Positions 26,228-34,556 of a stretch of DNA of 64,000 nucleotides are shown piece by piece. A program made the translations under genes and the position numbers. Origin of the DNA: Planctomycetota bacterium (GTDB taxonomy: Bacteria > Planctomycetota > Planctomycetia > Pirellulales > Lacipirellulaceae); contig JAKOXH010000043.1 of the NCBI GenBank assembly GCA_029781135.1, forward strand, positions 186,001-250,000, in the 5' to 3' direction. Under the pieces are notes generated by a model that worked only from the letters and a program-made list of their open reading frames with translations, did not search any database and was not told where the DNA came from. Numbering within the stretch: position 1 is the first letter of the stretch; each line of letters opens with the position of its first letter.

Positions 26228-27469
26228 TCAGACCTTTCCAATGATTACGACAGAATTAATCCCCAGCATACCAAATGAGTTGTTGAGAATGAAGCGGATC
26301 CCTTTCCGTTCTCGCGGTTCGCCAATCGCGAGGCCGGGAAGTGCACATTCGGGGTCGAGCCGGTCGACGTTGATCGTGGGATGGCAGACCTTATCGTTAA
26401 ATGAAGGCAAATTTCCCGCGAGTTCCAAGGCCCCGGCGGCCCCCATCGCGTGACCGATGAAGCTCTTGGTGTTGTTTACCACGGGCTGCGAGCCGTTGTG
26501 AAAAACCTGCCGGAGGGCAATGCACTCTTGGATATCGCCGCTATCGGTGGCCGTGGCGTGCGTGCTCACCAAGTCGATATCCGACGCGTTAAGCTGCGCT
26601 TTTTTGAGCGCTAACTGCATGCAACGGGCCTGTTGACTTGGGTTCGGCAGCACAAAGTCGCTGGCATCGCTGTTCATCGCGTAGCCGACGAGCTCGCCGT
26701 AAATCTTCGCTCCGCGGCGTTTGGCTTCGTCGAACCGCTCGAGCACATAGAGGCAGCCGCCTTCCGAAACGACGATGCCATTGCGGTCCATATCAAATGG
26801 CCGCGAGGCCTTCGTGGGGTCGTCGTGTTTGGCCAGCGCACCTTGGCTAGCAAACCCAGCGAAGATGCCGAACGTGCGGATGCTTTCAGAAACGCCGCCA
26901 GCCAGCGCGACATCGCACTCGCCCAGCCGCAGCATTTGGGCAGCTTGGATGATCCCCGCGTTTCCAGCCGCGCAGGCCGCGCCAATCGTGTAGTGCGGGC
27001 CGGTGATGCCCATGTTGAGCGTGATTTCGCCCGCCGGGTTGTTGGCCACCGTCCGCGGGTTGTGGTGGTGCGACCACACCGACGTGTCGTAATCGTAACC
27101 CTTGATCTCGTAGATTTCATTCTCGGTTTCGACGTTGCCGTGCTCGGTGACGCCGATGTACACGCCGACGCGTTCGCGGTCGAGATTCGCCCAGTCGATT
27201 CCAGAGTCGGCGACCGCTTCCTGAGCGCAATAGATCCCAATGCTGCCGGCCCGGGTGCCGCGGCGAACTTCCTTTTTCTTCTGGTACTTCAGCTCGTCGA
27301 AGTTGCAGATGCCAGCGAGCGTATCGCCGACGTAGCGAATTTCGTACTTCTGCACGCCGCTGCGGCCGGTGAGCAGGGCCTCACGATACTCGCCCAACGA
27401 GTTGCCGTTCGGCGCGGTGAGGCCGATGCCGGTGATGACAATTCGTTGAGGATCGTCGGCGATGGGCAT
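26228..27469 (-). CDS. FabF-like beta-ketoacyl-ACP synthase
   Basis: The start is the ATG at 27469 (MPIADDPQRIVITGIG); the longer ORF start would add translated family A repeat. The 413-residue enzyme has the catalytic triad at C166 (GAACAAGNAG), H304 (VSTHATATDSGD) and H340 (FIGHAMGAAGALE). THATATDSGD differs from the housekeeping AHGTST-type block, suggesting a secondary-metabolism or specialised KS. It would extend an ACP-bound acyl chain with malonyl-ACP. It heads a minus-strand run with ACP and the CrtI-like gene. Confidence 0.9.
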   Translation of the reverse strand: MPIADDPQRIVITGIGLTAPNGNSLGEYREALLTGRSGVQKYEIRYVGDTLAGICNFDELKYQKKKEVRRGTRAGSIGIYCAQEAVADSGIDWANLDRERVGVYIGVTEHGNVETENEIYEIKGYDYDTSVWSHHHNPRTVANNPAGEITLNMGITGPHYTIGAACAAGNAGIIQAAQMLRLGECDVALAGGVSESIRTFGIFAGFASQGALAKHDDPTKASRPFDMDRNGIVVSEGGCLYVLERFDEAKRRGAKIYGELVGYAMNSDASDFVLPNPSQQARCMQLALKKAQLNASDIDLVSTHATATDSGDIQECIALRQVFHNGSQPVVNNTKSFIGHAMGAAGALELAGNLPSFNDKVCHPTINVDRLDPECALPGLAIGEPRERKGIRFILNNSFGMLGINSVVIIGKV

Positions 27470-27476
27470 AACAGTA

Positions 27477-27526
27477 GGGCAGGCTTTAGCCTGACCGAAT
27501 TCGAACTCGTCAGGCTGAAGCCTGAC
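27477..27526. repeat. Two family A palindromes upstream of the ketosynthase
   Basis: Copies at 27477-27495 and 27509-27526 are separated by 13 bases, immediately upstream of the ketosynthase start codon. They probably form hairpins in the leader or between transcripts. Confidence 0.8.
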
Positions 27527-27606
27527 GTACGGGGAAACCTTGAAAGTACCGGTAAATTCGGGCGTTGGCAAGGTGTGGAAAGCCGAGCCAACAGGTCCGT
27601 TTCGCG

Positions 27607-28755
27607 TTATTCGCCGCTGATTCCCAGGTGTTTTTGATAGGCGGCCCGCTGTTTGTCGCGGCCGAGCGTGTCGGTGATCTTCTCCCAGCGTGCGGCGGCC
27701 GCTTGAAGGGCGGCGGCAGCTGGAACTTTGTCCGCCGTTGCCGATTTGACAGCATCATCCAACGCGGCGAGATACTCGTCGGTGCCCGGGATTCGTGGAA
27801 TGACGAGCGCTTGCTGACCACCGAGCATCGCTTCCAGTTCTTTGCCACGTTCGCCGCGGTCGGTTGCACTCAGCTTCGGGTCATACCAAGCGGCCGACGT
27901 GGCTAGCGAACGGCGCGGCGGCAGCTTGCCGCCGGCGGCCTTGGCGAGTTGGGAGCTGATGTCCGCTTGAGCGAGCCACGCGAGGAGTTTGAAGGCGGAG
28001 GCGGCATTGTGCGAAGAGGCGGTGACGGCAATCAGGCGATCGTCACAGCCAATAATAGAGATTGGCGCGAGTTGTGGAGTGGCAACCCTGGTAGGACCTT
28101 CCCCCAGCCCCTCCCTATTAGGGAGGGGGGACTTGAGGACGGCACTCAGTGCCTCTTCAAACGGTTTTTCCGTGATCCTTGGCTTCATGGTTTCGCTATC
28201 GAACAGCACGCCGATGCATTCGTTCGTAATGGCGTGCGGTGCGGCGGCGGCCAGTAACGCGATTGATTTAGGTGCGTTAGCGGTTGGATCAATGGCGGAC
28301 GGAGCGATACCGAGCGGCAGTACCATCGTTTGTCCGCCCCACTTCATGAGATCGTTGCGCACGAGTGGGAAGATGTCGGCGGCGTCGAGCGCTTCATCGC
28401 CTAGCACGTTGCCGCGAACGGGCCGCAAAAGGTCGCGGCCAGCCAAATCGCCGAAGTAGCGTGAGGGGAAGACGATCAGATCGGCGTCGATCGGTTTCGC
28501 GAGATCGATGTCTTTCCACGCGACCGACTGAGCTTTAACTTCGCCGCCGGTGCGTTCCGTCCATTCACCGCGCAGGTGGTTTATCGCGTCGGCCAGTTGC
28601 GATTCATTCACGACGAGCACCCGCAATGTTACACTTGCCCGTGGCGCCGCGGCAGTTGCGCCAGCGCGCGAATCGGAAGCGGTTCGCTCGCCGTGACAAC
28701 CGCCCAACAAGGCCGCAAGAAACGCAAACAGTATAGTTTTCGTTCGATTCACCAT
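27607..28755 (-). CDS. Extracellular solute-binding-like lipoprotein
   Basis: The start is the ATG at 28755 (MVNRTKTIL) followed by a lipoprotein signal with Cys in the LLGGC lipobox; 382 residues. The fold pattern resembles family-1 solute-binding proteins (VTLRVLVVNESQL at the mature N-terminus, a WKDIDLAKPIDADLIVFPS block, LGIAPSAID, then a helical C-terminus). No permease or ATPase is adjacent; a xylulokinase gene lies divergently upstream, so a sugar ligand is plausible. A family B palindrome at 28097-28138 is translated in frame (PLPNREGLGEG, about residues 206-220). Alternative starts 5' of 28755 exist. Confidence 0.72.
   Translation of the reverse strand: MVNRTKTILFAFLAALLGGCHGERTASDSRAGATAAAPRASVTLRVLVVNESQLADAINHLRGEWTERTGGEVKAQSVAWKDIDLAKPIDADLIVFPSRYFGDLAGRDLLRPVRGNVLGDEALDAADIFPLVRNDLMKWGGQTMVLPLGIAPSAIDPTANAPKSIALLAAAAPHAITNECIGVLFDSETMKPRITEKPFEEALSAVLKSPLPNREGLGEGPTRVATPQLAPISIIGCDDRLIAVTASSHNAASAFKLLAWLAQADISSQLAKAAGGKLPPRRSLATSAAWYDPKLSATDRGERGKELEAMLGGQQALVIPRIPGTDEYLAALDDAVKSATADKVPAAAALQAAAARWEKITDTLGRDKQRAAYQKHLGISGE
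28097..28138. repeat. Family B palindrome inside a lipoprotein gene
   Basis: CCCCCAGCCCCTCCC and GGGAGGGGGG arms match the intergenic copies at 32422 and 47575. Here the copy is translated as part of the protein without interrupting the frame. Confidence 0.83.
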
Positions 28756-28774
28756 TTGAAGCATTTCTATTCGG

Positions 28775-28940
28775 AGCCTCACGCCAAGGCGCAAAGGCGC
28801 TAAGTCAATTCTTTGGAACCGCTAAGCGACGCTCATAGGACGCTAAACAGGAACGTCTTCCTTGAAATAATTAGCGGTCAGCCAGCGTCGATTAGCGATA
28901 AAAGTATTTGGTCTTCAGCCTTTGCGTCTTTGCGTGAGAT
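28775..28940. repeat. GCGCAAAGGCGC..CTTTGCGTGAG inverted repeat pair
   Basis: Arms at 28775-28803 and 28919-28940 bracket the divergent intergenic region upstream of xylB. Confidence 0.72.
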
Positions 28941-28977
28941 TTCCAATCACAATAATTGTTGCGGAGCTGTTCCATCC

Positions 28978-30510
28978 ATGAGCGTTTACCTCGGTATCGA
29001 TATTGGCACCTCTGGCACGAAGACGTTGGCCATCAATGCGAAGGGCAAAATCCTCGCCCAGGCGATGGAGGCCTACCCTTGTTACCATCCCAAACCGTTG
29101 TGGAGTGAGCAAGACCCGGAGGATTGGTGGCAGGCCACCGTGAAAACGGTGCGGGCCGTGGTGAAGCAGGCGAAGCTCAAGCCGGCCAACGTGCGGGCGA
29201 TCGGCCTTTCCGGCCAAATGCACGGCTCGGTGTTCCTGGATAAGCACAACAAAGTGGTGCGGCGGGCCTTGCTGTGGAACGATCAGCGGACGGCGGCCGA
29301 GTGCGCGGAAATCGAAAAGCGGGCCGGCGGGCGAAAGCGACTGATTGAGATGGTGGCGAACCCGGCGCTCACGGGTTTCACCGCTCCGAAAATTTTGTGG
29401 CTGCGAAATTCGGAGCCAAAAAACTTTGAGAAAACCGTGAAGGTGCTGTTGCCGAAGGATGAAATCCGGCGGCGGCTCACCGGCGAGTTCGCTACGGAAG
29501 TGAGCGACGCGAGCGGCATGCTGCTACTTGATGTGGTGCATCGGCGGTGGTCCAAGGAACTGCTCGGCAAGCTCGACCTCGATGTGAATATGTTTGGCCA
29601 GGTCTATGAGTCGGAGGAAGTCACCGGCCGATTGACGAGCGAGGCGGCGAAGTTGTTGGGGCTCTCGACCGATTGCCTGGTCGTCGGCGGCGCGGGCGAT
29701 TGTGCGGCTGGGGCGGTGGGCAATGGAATCGTGAAGCCGGGCGTGCTCTCTACGTCGATTGGCACGTCGGGCGTGGTGTTCGTGCATGCCGAGACGCCGC
29801 AGGTCGATCCGCTTGGTCGGCTCCACACGTTCTGCCATGCCGTGCGTGGTAAGTGGCACATGATGGGCGTGACGCTCGCGGCCGGCGGTTCGCTACAGTG
29901 GTTCCGCAATGCCGTTTGCCAAACTCTGGCGAGTGAAGCCAAGCGGCGCAAGGTCGATGCGTACGATGTGCTCACCGAGGAAGCGGCCGTCACGCCGCCA
30001 GGGGCAGAGGGGCTATTTTTCTTGCCGTACCTCGCGGGCGAGCGCACGCCGCATGCCAACCCGAATGCCCGCGGGGCGTTCGTGGGCCTCACGCTCAAGC
30101 ACACGCGTGGCCACCTCGTGCGGGCGATCATGGAAGGCGTCACATATTCGCTGCGCGATTGCCTGGCGATCATCGAGGAGCAAGGCGTGGCGGTGAAGCA
30201 GATTCGGGCCTCGGGCGGCGGTGCCCGCAGTGCGTTCTGGCGGCAAATGCAGGCCGACGTGCTGGGCAAGGCCGTCGTTTCGATGGCGGCCGACGAAGGC
30301 CCCGGCTACGGCGTGGCACTGCTCGCGGCCGTTGGCGCCGGCGAATTCAAGAACGTGGCCGAGGCGTGCGAGGCGACGGTGAAGACCGTCGAACAGACGA
30401 AGCCCGTGACCGCGGCGCGGAAGGTGTATGATAAGGGTTTTGGGGTGTATCAGGAGTTGTACGGGGTGCTGAAGGAGGAGTTTAAGAAGATTGGGCTACT
30501 CAGTGACTAG
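28978..30510 (+). CDS. xylB: Xylulokinase (FGGY family)
   Basis: The ATG at 28978 gives 510 residues starting MSVYLGIDIGTSGTKTL, the FGGY nucleotide-binding start. Further family blocks are GLSGQMHGSVFLD, ALLWNDQRTAAEC, GGAGDCAAGAVGNGI (ATP site) and SGGGARSAFWRQMQADVLG. It should phosphorylate xylulose to xylulose-5-phosphate. The upstream 55-residue ORF extension overlaps repeat arms and is unlikely. It is divergent from the solute-binding lipoprotein gene. Confidence 0.92.
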   Translation: MSVYLGIDIGTSGTKTLAINAKGKILAQAMEAYPCYHPKPLWSEQDPEDWWQATVKTVRAVVKQAKLKPANVRAIGLSGQMHGSVFLDKHNKVVRRALLWNDQRTAAECAEIEKRAGGRKRLIEMVANPALTGFTAPKILWLRNSEPKNFEKTVKVLLPKDEIRRRLTGEFATEVSDASGMLLLDVVHRRWSKELLGKLDLDVNMFGQVYESEEVTGRLTSEAAKLLGLSTDCLVVGGAGDCAAGAVGNGIVKPGVLSTSIGTSGVVFVHAETPQVDPLGRLHTFCHAVRGKWHMMGVTLAAGGSLQWFRNAVCQTLASEAKRRKVDAYDVLTEEAAVTPPGAEGLFFLPYLAGERTPHANPNARGAFVGLTLKHTRGHLVRAIMEGVTYSLRDCLAIIEEQGVAVKQIRASGGGARSAFWRQMQADVLGKAVVSMAADEGPGYGVALLAAVGAGEFKNVAEACEATVKTVEQTKPVTAARKVYDKGFGVYQELYGVLKEEFKKIGLLSD

Positions 30511-30616
30511 ACCGCTGCGCTGAAATGAACGAGAACATATTGGTAAATTCAGGTTAAATGGAACTGGTCATAAGATTTTCGATAACTGGCGCTTCGCGCC
30601 GAGGAGATACGATGTC

Positions 30617-31096
30617 ATGAAAGGCCAATTAACAGGAATGCGGGGTGTTTACCTAGTTGCTGCCGAATTGTCGCGACTCGGTTTTATCACGTCTCCTACA
30701 TCTCGGAGTGCACTTGCGGCTGACATTCTCATAACGGACCAAGCATGTCAGCGCGCGTTTTCCGTACAAGTGAAGACGAATTCCGCGGCGGCCAACTTCT
30801 GGTTGGTGGGCAAGCATAGGGTTGTATCTGATTCCCATGTTTATGTCTTCGTAAATCTCCGTTCAAAGGATGATCCAACCCGGCCCGAGTATTTCGCGGT
30901 GCCAAGCGAAGTCGCAAACGCCTGCACGATTTACAGCAAGCATCCAAAGTCGGAATTCTATTCGGTGTATCGGAAGGACATACTCGATTACAAGGACAAG
31001 TGGGACGTTTTCGGCGATCCACGCGTTGAAGAAAAGCCGGACGGGGAAGTCGACGAGTTGGAACCTGATACTATGGACGTGGCTCCGAACGAGTAA
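30617..31096 (+). CDS. PD-(D/E)XK-like domain protein of unknown role
   Basis: This 159-residue protein starts MKGQLTGMRGVYLVAAELS and has LAADILITD followed by FSVQVKTN, matching the D...(E/Q)xK arrangement of restriction-like nucleases; the Q replaces the usual E. Such small proteins are frequent in planctomycetes and in defence-rich regions. A Tyr/Asp-rich C-terminal tail with an acidic stretch (EVDELEPDTMD) follows. No partner methylase is adjacent. Nuclease activity is inference. Confidence 0.65.
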   Translation: MKGQLTGMRGVYLVAAELSRLGFITSPTSRSALAADILITDQACQRAFSVQVKTNSAAANFWLVGKHRVVSDSHVYVFVNLRSKDDPTRPEYFAVPSEVANACTIYSKHPKSEFYSVYRKDILDYKDKWDVFGDPRVEEKPDGEVDELEPDTMDVAPNE

Positions 31097-31275
31097 ATGG
31101 AGTCAGGCGATTTCTGGCATCGCGTCTACCCGTTACCCACCGACGTTCGGCCGGTGCTGAATGAGCATTTACTGTGCATAACTGGCCTATTATGGGTAGG
31201 GCTTCGCAGGCGGTAGATTCAAACTGCCTCGCACGGCTGACGTCGCAGCAACACTGCGTGTCATCAAAGAGTTCT

Positions 31276-31683
31276 ATGATCCCAGCATTCAATGAACTTG
31301 GCTACCTGCCGCCGGGCATTCATTTGGCGACGATGGAGGAAATTGACGCCCGGTTCGGCGAGCTGTCCGAATTGCGGCGTGTGCAATTGGAGTCGATCCG
31401 GTGGATGATTGAGGTCGCCGCGCGGGCCGGCGTGATACGAATCATTTTGAACGGTGGCTTTGTGACCGATATAATGGAACCGGATGATGTGGATTGCGTG
31501 CTTCTTACTGGTCCACATTATCCGGCGGACTTGAAAGCCGAGGAAGAATTGGAGGCGGGCCTGCCGTTCATGGATATTGCGATCGCTGAGCAGGATGAAT
31601 TCGACATTTTTGTAGACAGGATTTTTGGAACGGATAGAAAACTTGTGCCGAAGGGCGTTGTCGAGGTGATTCAATGGAGTTGA
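31276..31683 (+). CDS. DUF6932-like nucleotidyltransferase-fold protein
   Basis: The ATG at 31276 gives 135 residues. The block LPPGIHLATMEEIDARFG and GGFVTDIMEPDDVDCVLL resemble DUF6932 proteins, which have a nucleotidyltransferase-like GS/GGxxTD..xxDxD core. The expected catalytic Asp pattern is DDVDC. It overlaps the next gene by 10 bases, suggesting translational coupling. With the coiled-coil partner it has the architecture of a toxin-antitoxin pair, but that is inference. Confidence 0.7.
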   Translation: MIPAFNELGYLPPGIHLATMEEIDARFGELSELRRVQLESIRWMIEVAARAGVIRIILNGGFVTDIMEPDDVDCVLLTGPHYPADLKAEEELEAGLPFMDIAIAEQDEFDIFVDRIFGTDRKLVPKGVVEVIQWS

Positions 31684-32087
31684 AAGACGAGAACGAGTTG
31701 GCAAACACTCGCCATAAGCTCGCTGAGTTAGAAGCGAGGTACGATGAATTACGTCGCGACGGCGCTGACATCGCCCGCGCGCGCGACGCGACACTGCGTT
31801 CGCTCAAGCGTTACATCAATCAGTTCCAGGAGGAAATTGCCCGGTACGAGTGTCGTTGCAACCTGAATGGCGCAGAATCTCGCGTGAGTGGCCCACGCGA
31901 CATCCAATCCGACTCTGAGTTGGAAAACACTCGCAGCAAGCTGAACCGCTTAGAGGAGCTTCTCGAATCAAAATGTGACGGCGGCGGCGAGGAATTGCGG
32001 CGAGCCGAAAGAATATCACTCAAGCGGTTGATCAATCAGTTCAAAGAGGAAATCGCGCGTTACGAGGCGCATCAATTGGTAAAATAA
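31674..32087 (+). CDS. Coiled-coil protein with two tandem copies of one domain
   Basis: The 137-residue protein overlaps the DUF6932-like gene by 10 bases. Two copies of the same helical unit are visible: NELANTRHKLAELEARYDEL ... SLKRYINQFQEEIARYE (about 6-58) and SELENTRSKLNRLEELLES ... SLKRLINQFKEEIARYE (about 81-133). Single-unit homologues are the common partner of this nucleotidyltransferase family, so the gene probably arose by internal duplication. A role as the antitoxin or regulator is inferred from overlap and size. Confidence 0.72.
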   Translation: MELKDENELANTRHKLAELEARYDELRRDGADIARARDATLRSLKRYINQFQEEIARYECRCNLNGAESRVSGPRDIQSDSELENTRSKLNRLEELLESKCDGGGEELRRAERISLKRLINQFKEEIARYEAHQLVK

Positions 32088-32101
32088 AGAACGCCGCAAA
32101 T

Positions 32102-32130
32102 TTGGTTGTTTCGCTACGAGGTGGTATAAT
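32102..32130 (+). promoter_or_regulatory. Putative sigma-70 promoter, likely leaderless transcript
   Basis: TTGGTT (32102) is separated by 17 bases from TATAAT (32125-32130), with TG before the -10 (extended -10). Transcription would begin at about 32137, exactly at the ATG of the next gene. Confidence 0.6.
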
Positions 32131-32136
32131 TCAGGC

Positions 32137-32367
32137 ATGACCGCGGAGAATTTCGACAAGACGTTGCAGGCGTATCAAAAGCGGCGGCCGTTTCGCTCGT
32201 TTGCCGTACGCTTCATGAGCGGCGAACAGATTGAGGTCGATCATCCCGAAGCGCTGGTCATTCGTAATGGCGTGGGCGTCTACGTCAGCGCGGGAGGCGT
32301 ACCCACGCTCTTTGACCATGAGAGTGTCAGCGAAGTGATCGGTGAAACTGAGCGGCGGAGCGCGTGA
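32137..32367 (+). CDS. Small conserved hypothetical protein (RPFRSFAVRF family)
   Basis: The 76-residue protein has RRPFRSFAVRFMSGEQIEV followed by DHPEALVI and VYVS. It is related to the 81-residue protein at 46286 (QPFEPFAIRLADGRSLPV..RHPEFVAV), so the window carries two members of one family. Small proteins of this type occur many times per genome in planctomycetes. No function is assigned. The strong promoter right at the ATG suggests a leaderless mRNA. Confidence 0.65.
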   Translation: MTAENFDKTLQAYQKRRPFRSFAVRFMSGEQIEVDHPEALVIRNGVGVYVSAGGVPTLFDHESVSEVIGETERRSA

Positions 32368-32421
32368 GTTCGCGGAACTCTCTTATTGGGCTGCTGCTTA
32401 TCGCAAAGTTGGCGCGCTGAC

Positions 32422-32460
32422 GAACCCTCCCCTGGCCCCTCCCTAACAGGGAGGGGAATT
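32422..32460. repeat. Family B palindrome (CCCTCCCCTGGCCCCTCCC..GGGAGGGG)
   Basis: It lies directly beyond the stop of the anti-sigma-like fragment gene. It matches the 47575 copy almost base for base. Confidence 0.85.
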
Positions 32461-32464
32461 GCGT

Positions 32465-32854
32465 TCACAGCGGCTGGTTGGTGGGGGTGGTGCCGAGGGC
32501 GGGACTGGCGTCGCCGAGGAAACCGAGAATGGGGGCAGTTGTTTTCTTACGATCGCGTTCGGGGGTGGGTGGAGCGAAGTGGCTGGCAAGGTCGGTGTGC
32601 AACTGGACGCAGCGGAGGTAGTTCGCGCGGGCGGTCGAGTCTTCTTCAAGCATCCGTTCGAGTTCGGCGACTTCGGCGTCGCTGATCTGGTCATCGAGCA
32701 AGGCCCACGTGAGGTCGCGCAGGCGGTCGACGCGGTTCAAGATTTCGCGGTTCGTGTTTTCGACGTGATCGCCACGTCGTTTCGGATTGCGTGGGGAGTT
32801 GCTCATCATGCTGCCCTTCTTTTCGACGTCGCCTGCATCCTTATGGCGCATCAA
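32465..32854 (-). CDS. FecR/anti-sigma-like N-terminal fragment
   Basis: The 129-residue ORF has the core LRDLTWALLDDQISDAEV and EDSTARANYLRCVQLHTDL, the N-terminal helical domain found before the membrane helix and FecR/LamG regions in many planctomycete anti-sigma-like proteins. The transmembrane helix and everything after it are missing, and a family B palindrome begins 5 bases after the stop. It therefore looks like a truncated remnant. No ECF sigma factor gene is adjacent. A start at the internal ATG (MMSNSP) is also possible. Confidence 0.6.
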   Translation of the reverse strand: MMRHKDAGDVEKKGSMMSNSPRNPKRRGDHVENTNREILNRVDRLRDLTWALLDDQISDAEVAELERMLEEDSTARANYLRCVQLHTDLASHFAPPTPERDRKKTTAPILGFLGDASPALGTTPTNQPL

Positions 32855-33437
32855 ACGACCGATTGATAGCTAATGTGCGTTTGAGGAATTAGGGAGCAAA
32901 TGGGATACCAAGGCACCCTCACCTCGGCCCTCTCCCAGAGGAAAGGGAGATATTTCGAGCGGTGCCCTGCTGGAAGCGGAATTCGTAGAAAAATTCTACG
33001 TCGCGGGCAAGAGAAAATGGCGAAGTTGGGAGGAAAAGCTGATTAGGGCCGCTGGGTGACACGTCGATTGATGGAAATTCGAGGACAATTTTGTCCGCAG
33101 ATGACACAGATGAGCACAGATCTTGATTACTTGGCTTTCGCTACCGCGCGGCTACAAACTGGTAATAGATTCAATTGAAACATCTGCGGAAATCTGCGCC
33201 ATCTGCGGACTAATACATGGCCGATCAGTTTTTCAGTTTAACGAAGTTGAAACAGCGTGGCACGGCCTCGGAGGTACGCCGACGTGGCCATGTTTTTCGA
33301 CAGATTCCATGCTCACGCTGCGCGAGAGCATGCCACCGAGCCGATCGAAATATCCGCGGAAATCTGCGCCATCTGCAGACAGAACGCTTTTTCGAAGATA
33401 CATGTTCGCCCGGCCGAGACGGCCGGGCTATTTAACT
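32855..33437. other. 583-base gap full of repeats
   Basis: No ORF is supported. It contains a family B copy (32912-32950), CCGCAGATG-type arms at 33093-33120 and 33180-33214, another partial arm at 33345-33385, and a GCCCGGCCG..CGGCCGGGC palindrome at about 33409-33430. This is the densest repeat cluster in the window. Confidence 0.6.
32912..32950. repeat. Family B palindrome
   Basis: CACCCTCACC..CCCTCTCCC with GAAAGGGAGA arms. One arm is degenerate relative to the 8218 and 50651 copies. Confidence 0.75.
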
Positions 33438-34556
33438 TTATCTACTGGCAATCGGTTTCCAGGTCCGGCGTTCCGGGCCGGTGTACCGGGCGCGGGGGCG
33501 GATGAGGCGGTTGTTGTCGAGCTGCTCGATGATGTGGGCACTCCAACCCGCCACGCGACTGAGCACGAAGAGCGGCGTGTAGAGTTCGACCGGCAGGTTC
33601 ATGTAGTGGTAGAGCCGGCCGGAGGGCCAGTCGAGGTTCGGCGGCAGCTTCTTTTCTTCCCAGATGACGCGTTGGATCACGTCGGCCGTGATTTCCAAAT
33701 CTTCATTGCCGGTTTCCTTGGCGAGCTCGTTACAAAGCTCCTTGAGGTACGTGGCGCGCGGGTCTCCATTTTTGTAGACGCGGTGGCCAAAACCCATGAT
33801 CTTCTCTTTGCGGGCAAGTGCGGCGCGAATCCAGGTTTCGGCATTCTCCTTCTTGCCGACCGCCTTGAGCACATCCATCACCTTTTCGTTGGCACCACCG
33901 TGGAGCGGGCCTTTGAGCGCGCCGATCGCGCCGGTGATGCCGGAATGAAGATCGGCCAGCGTCGAGACGATGACGCGCGACGTGAACGTTGAGGCGTTGA
34001 ATTCGTGTTCGGCGTAAAGGATGAGCGACACGTCCATCGCCTTTGTGTGAGCCGGTGTGGGGTCGGCGCGGAAGAGCATGTGGAGGCAGTTATCGGCGAG
34101 CGAGCGGCCGCTTTCCGGGTCGACCGGTTCCTTGCCCTGCTTGAGCCGGTGGCGAGCGGCCATGATCACCGGCAGTTGCGCGAGCAGCCGCTCGGCCTTG
34201 CGGATGTTGGCATCGTGGCTGTTGTTGTTGATTTCCGGGTCCCAATGGGCGAGCATGCTCGCGCCGGTGCGGAGCACGTCCATTGCGGAAGCTTCCGCGG
34301 GAATTTTTCGGACGGCGTCGATGATCGGGGCCGGCACTTCGGCGGCTGCTTCCAACCGCTTGTAGAAGTCGTCGAGCTGCTCGGCATTTGGCAATTCGCC
34401 GTAGAGCAGCAGATAGGCCACTTCTTCGAAGCAGCAGTTGCGGGCGAGGTCTTCGATGGAATAACCACGGTAGCTGAGGCCGCCAGCAACGGTACTGATG
34501 GCAGTTTCACCGGCGATAACGCCTTCGAGGCCGGGACTGTAAATTTCCTCGGGCAT
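33438..34556 (-). CDS. prpC: Citrate/2-methylcitrate synthase
   Basis: The ATG at 34556 gives 372 residues: MPEEIYSPGLEGVIAGETAI. Citrate-synthase-family blocks are YRGYSIEDLA, FNASTFTSRV, GPLHGGANE with the first catalytic His, FGHRVYKNGDPR with the second His and catalytic Asp region, and DFYKRLE. The length is that of the type II methylcitrate/citrate synthases rather than the long TCA enzyme. The neighbouring methylisocitrate lyase gene suggests 2-methylcitrate synthesis from propionyl-CoA, but citrate synthesis cannot be excluded. The prpD and acnD partners are not seen in the window. Confidence 0.85.
   Translation of the reverse strand: MPEEIYSPGLEGVIAGETAISTVAGGLSYRGYSIEDLARNCCFEEVAYLLLYGELPNAEQLDDFYKRLEAAAEVPAPIIDAVRKIPAEASAMDVLRTGASMLAHWDPEINNNSHDANIRKAERLLAQLPVIMAARHRLKQGKEPVDPESGRSLADNCLHMLFRADPTPAHTKAMDVSLILYAEHEFNASTFTSRVIVSTLADLHSGITGAIGALKGPLHGGANEKVMDVLKAVGKKENAETWIRAALARKEKIMGFGHRVYKNGDPRATYLKELCNELAKETGNEDLEITADVIQRVIWEEKKLPPNLDWPSGRLYHYMNLPVELYTPLFVLSRVAGWSAHIIEQLDNNRLIRPRARYTGPERRTWKPIASR

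Noticed and set aside
18570..33385. Repeated CCGCAGATG arms considered as a CRISPR array
   Set aside because: Copies are paired inverted arms, not evenly spaced direct repeats with unique spacers, and no cas gene is present.
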